Below, piece by piece: positions 6,171-6,538 of a DNA stretch of 6,538 nt (the first letter of the stretch is position 1; each line of letters begins with the position of its first letter). Source of the stretch: Syntrophomonadaceae bacterium. Lineage in GTDB: Bacteria; Bacillota; Dethiobacteria; DTU022; UBA8154. A program made the position numbers and the translations under genes. Under the pieces are notes generated by a model that worked only from the letters and a program-made list of their open reading frames with translations, was not told the origin of the DNA and made no database searches. The DNA is taken from contig SKTJ01000274.1 of assembly GCA_007122565.1 (NCBI GenBank), positions 1 through 6,538 on the forward strand. Direction: 5' to 3'.

Positions 6171-6538
6171 CTAGCGCTTCGCCGCTTCCAGGGCCTGCTG
6201 GGCCGCTTCCACTGCTTTCTCAGAGGTGCCGGTAGCACCGGATACTAGGTCCACATTGGAGGTGTTGTTATCGACCATGGCTGCAGCCAGAGCCTCGTGG
6301 GCCGCCTGTAGGACGGAGCCGTCAAAAACACCTTCCTGGCCGTAATCTTCATAGTCTTTTAATGTGATACCATCTTCGGTTTCGGTGGCTTCTGCAAGAT
6401 TAACTGCCACAATTTCATCGTCTTCGACGGTGACCAGGGCAATAACGAAGTTACCGCGCCCATCCTGATCGGAGACTGCAAAAAAGGTTCCGTCAAAGTA
6501 GGTATTGTCGGAGACCGGTTCAACCAGCGCTTTTTCCA
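6171..6538 (-). CDS. FMN-binding-domain protein, C-terminal part (start outside window)
   Basis: The frame is open from the right edge to TAG (6171-6173), giving 121 visible codons, so the gene is cut at its 5' end. The visible part resembles an FMN_bind domain. A beta region begins with F-D-G-T-F-F-A (about 6478-6497) and continues V-I-A-L-V-T-V-E-D-D-E-I-V, then an acidic helix region. The motif D-L-V-S-G-A-T (6231-6251) is followed by T-S and an Ala/Glu-rich terminal helix. This S-G-A-T pattern is the one in RnfG/NqrC-type proteins, where the Thr is flavinylated by ApbE. Proteins of this kind usually lie outside the membrane, as lipoproteins or anchored subunits, and pass electrons. Its N-terminal anchor or further domains, and any ApbE gene, are not visible. 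The GTG at 6408-6410 is an internal Val, not a start: the domain continues upstream of it. Confidence 0.82.
   Translation of the reverse strand, partial: EKALVEPVSDNTYFDGTFFAVSDQDGRGNFVIALVTVEDDEIVAVNLAEATETEDGITLKDYEDYGQEGVFDGSVLQAAHEALAAAMVDNNTSNVDLVSGATGTSEKAVEAAQQALEAAKR

Noticed and set aside
1..6538. Search for CRISPR repeats, tRNA/rRNA, insertion-sequence ends, phage attachment sites and riboswitch-like leaders.
   Set aside because: No regularly spaced repeats, cloverleaf, transposase or long structured leader was seen by eye; the two intergenic regions are both under 250 bases.

Overview
The window looks like ordinary chromosomal DNA of a Firmicutes-like bacterium, probably Clostridia-related, of moderate GC. 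Three things suggest this: purine-rich Shine-Dalgarno sites (AGGAGG, GGAGGA, GGGAGGAG, GGAGGT), two TTG start codons each supported by such a site, and a lipoprotein-type efflux adaptor. The assignment is an inference from style; there is no rRNA or marker gene to fix it.

Layout. (1) Positions 11-4407, minus strand: a two-gene tripartite-pump operon. A lipoprotein membrane-fusion (adaptor) protein comes first and is coupled through an ATGA overlap to a complete 1052-residue RND inner-membrane transporter. (2) Positions 4408-4646: a 239-base divergent intergenic region. It holds a good minus-strand sigma-A type promoter (TTTACA, 17-base spacer, TAGTAT) with a 16-bp near-palindrome in its spacer, a second 12-bp palindrome just downstream of the -10, and a 7+7 inverted repeat ahead of the plus-strand genes. 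(3) Positions 4647-5927, plus strand: three closely spaced genes, namely a 51-residue membrane miniprotein, a 191-residue HD-domain phosphohydrolase and a 158-residue GNAT acetyltransferase, probably one operon. (4) Positions 5928-6170: a 243-base convergent gap with a strong minus-strand intrinsic terminator. (5) Positions 6171-6538, minus strand: the C-terminal part of an FMN-binding-domain protein whose start lies outside the window.

How they work together. The adaptor and transporter should form a proton-driven export pump. Its substrate cannot be read from sequence, and no outer-membrane factor gene is present, although the adaptor hairpin carries the R-x3-L-x6-S pattern known from TolC-docking adaptors. 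The HD and GNAT enzymes and the miniprotein are probably co-transcribed, but no pathway can be assigned. The FMN-binding protein is a candidate for covalent flavinylation and an extracytoplasmic electron-transfer role.

No RNA gene, CRISPR array, insertion sequence or defence system was seen. No gene-free stretch exceeds 300 bases. The most interesting items are the palindrome-decorated pump promoter, the RLS motif in the lipoprotein adaptor, the altered intramembrane charge network of the RND transporter, and the uncharacterised three-gene cassette.
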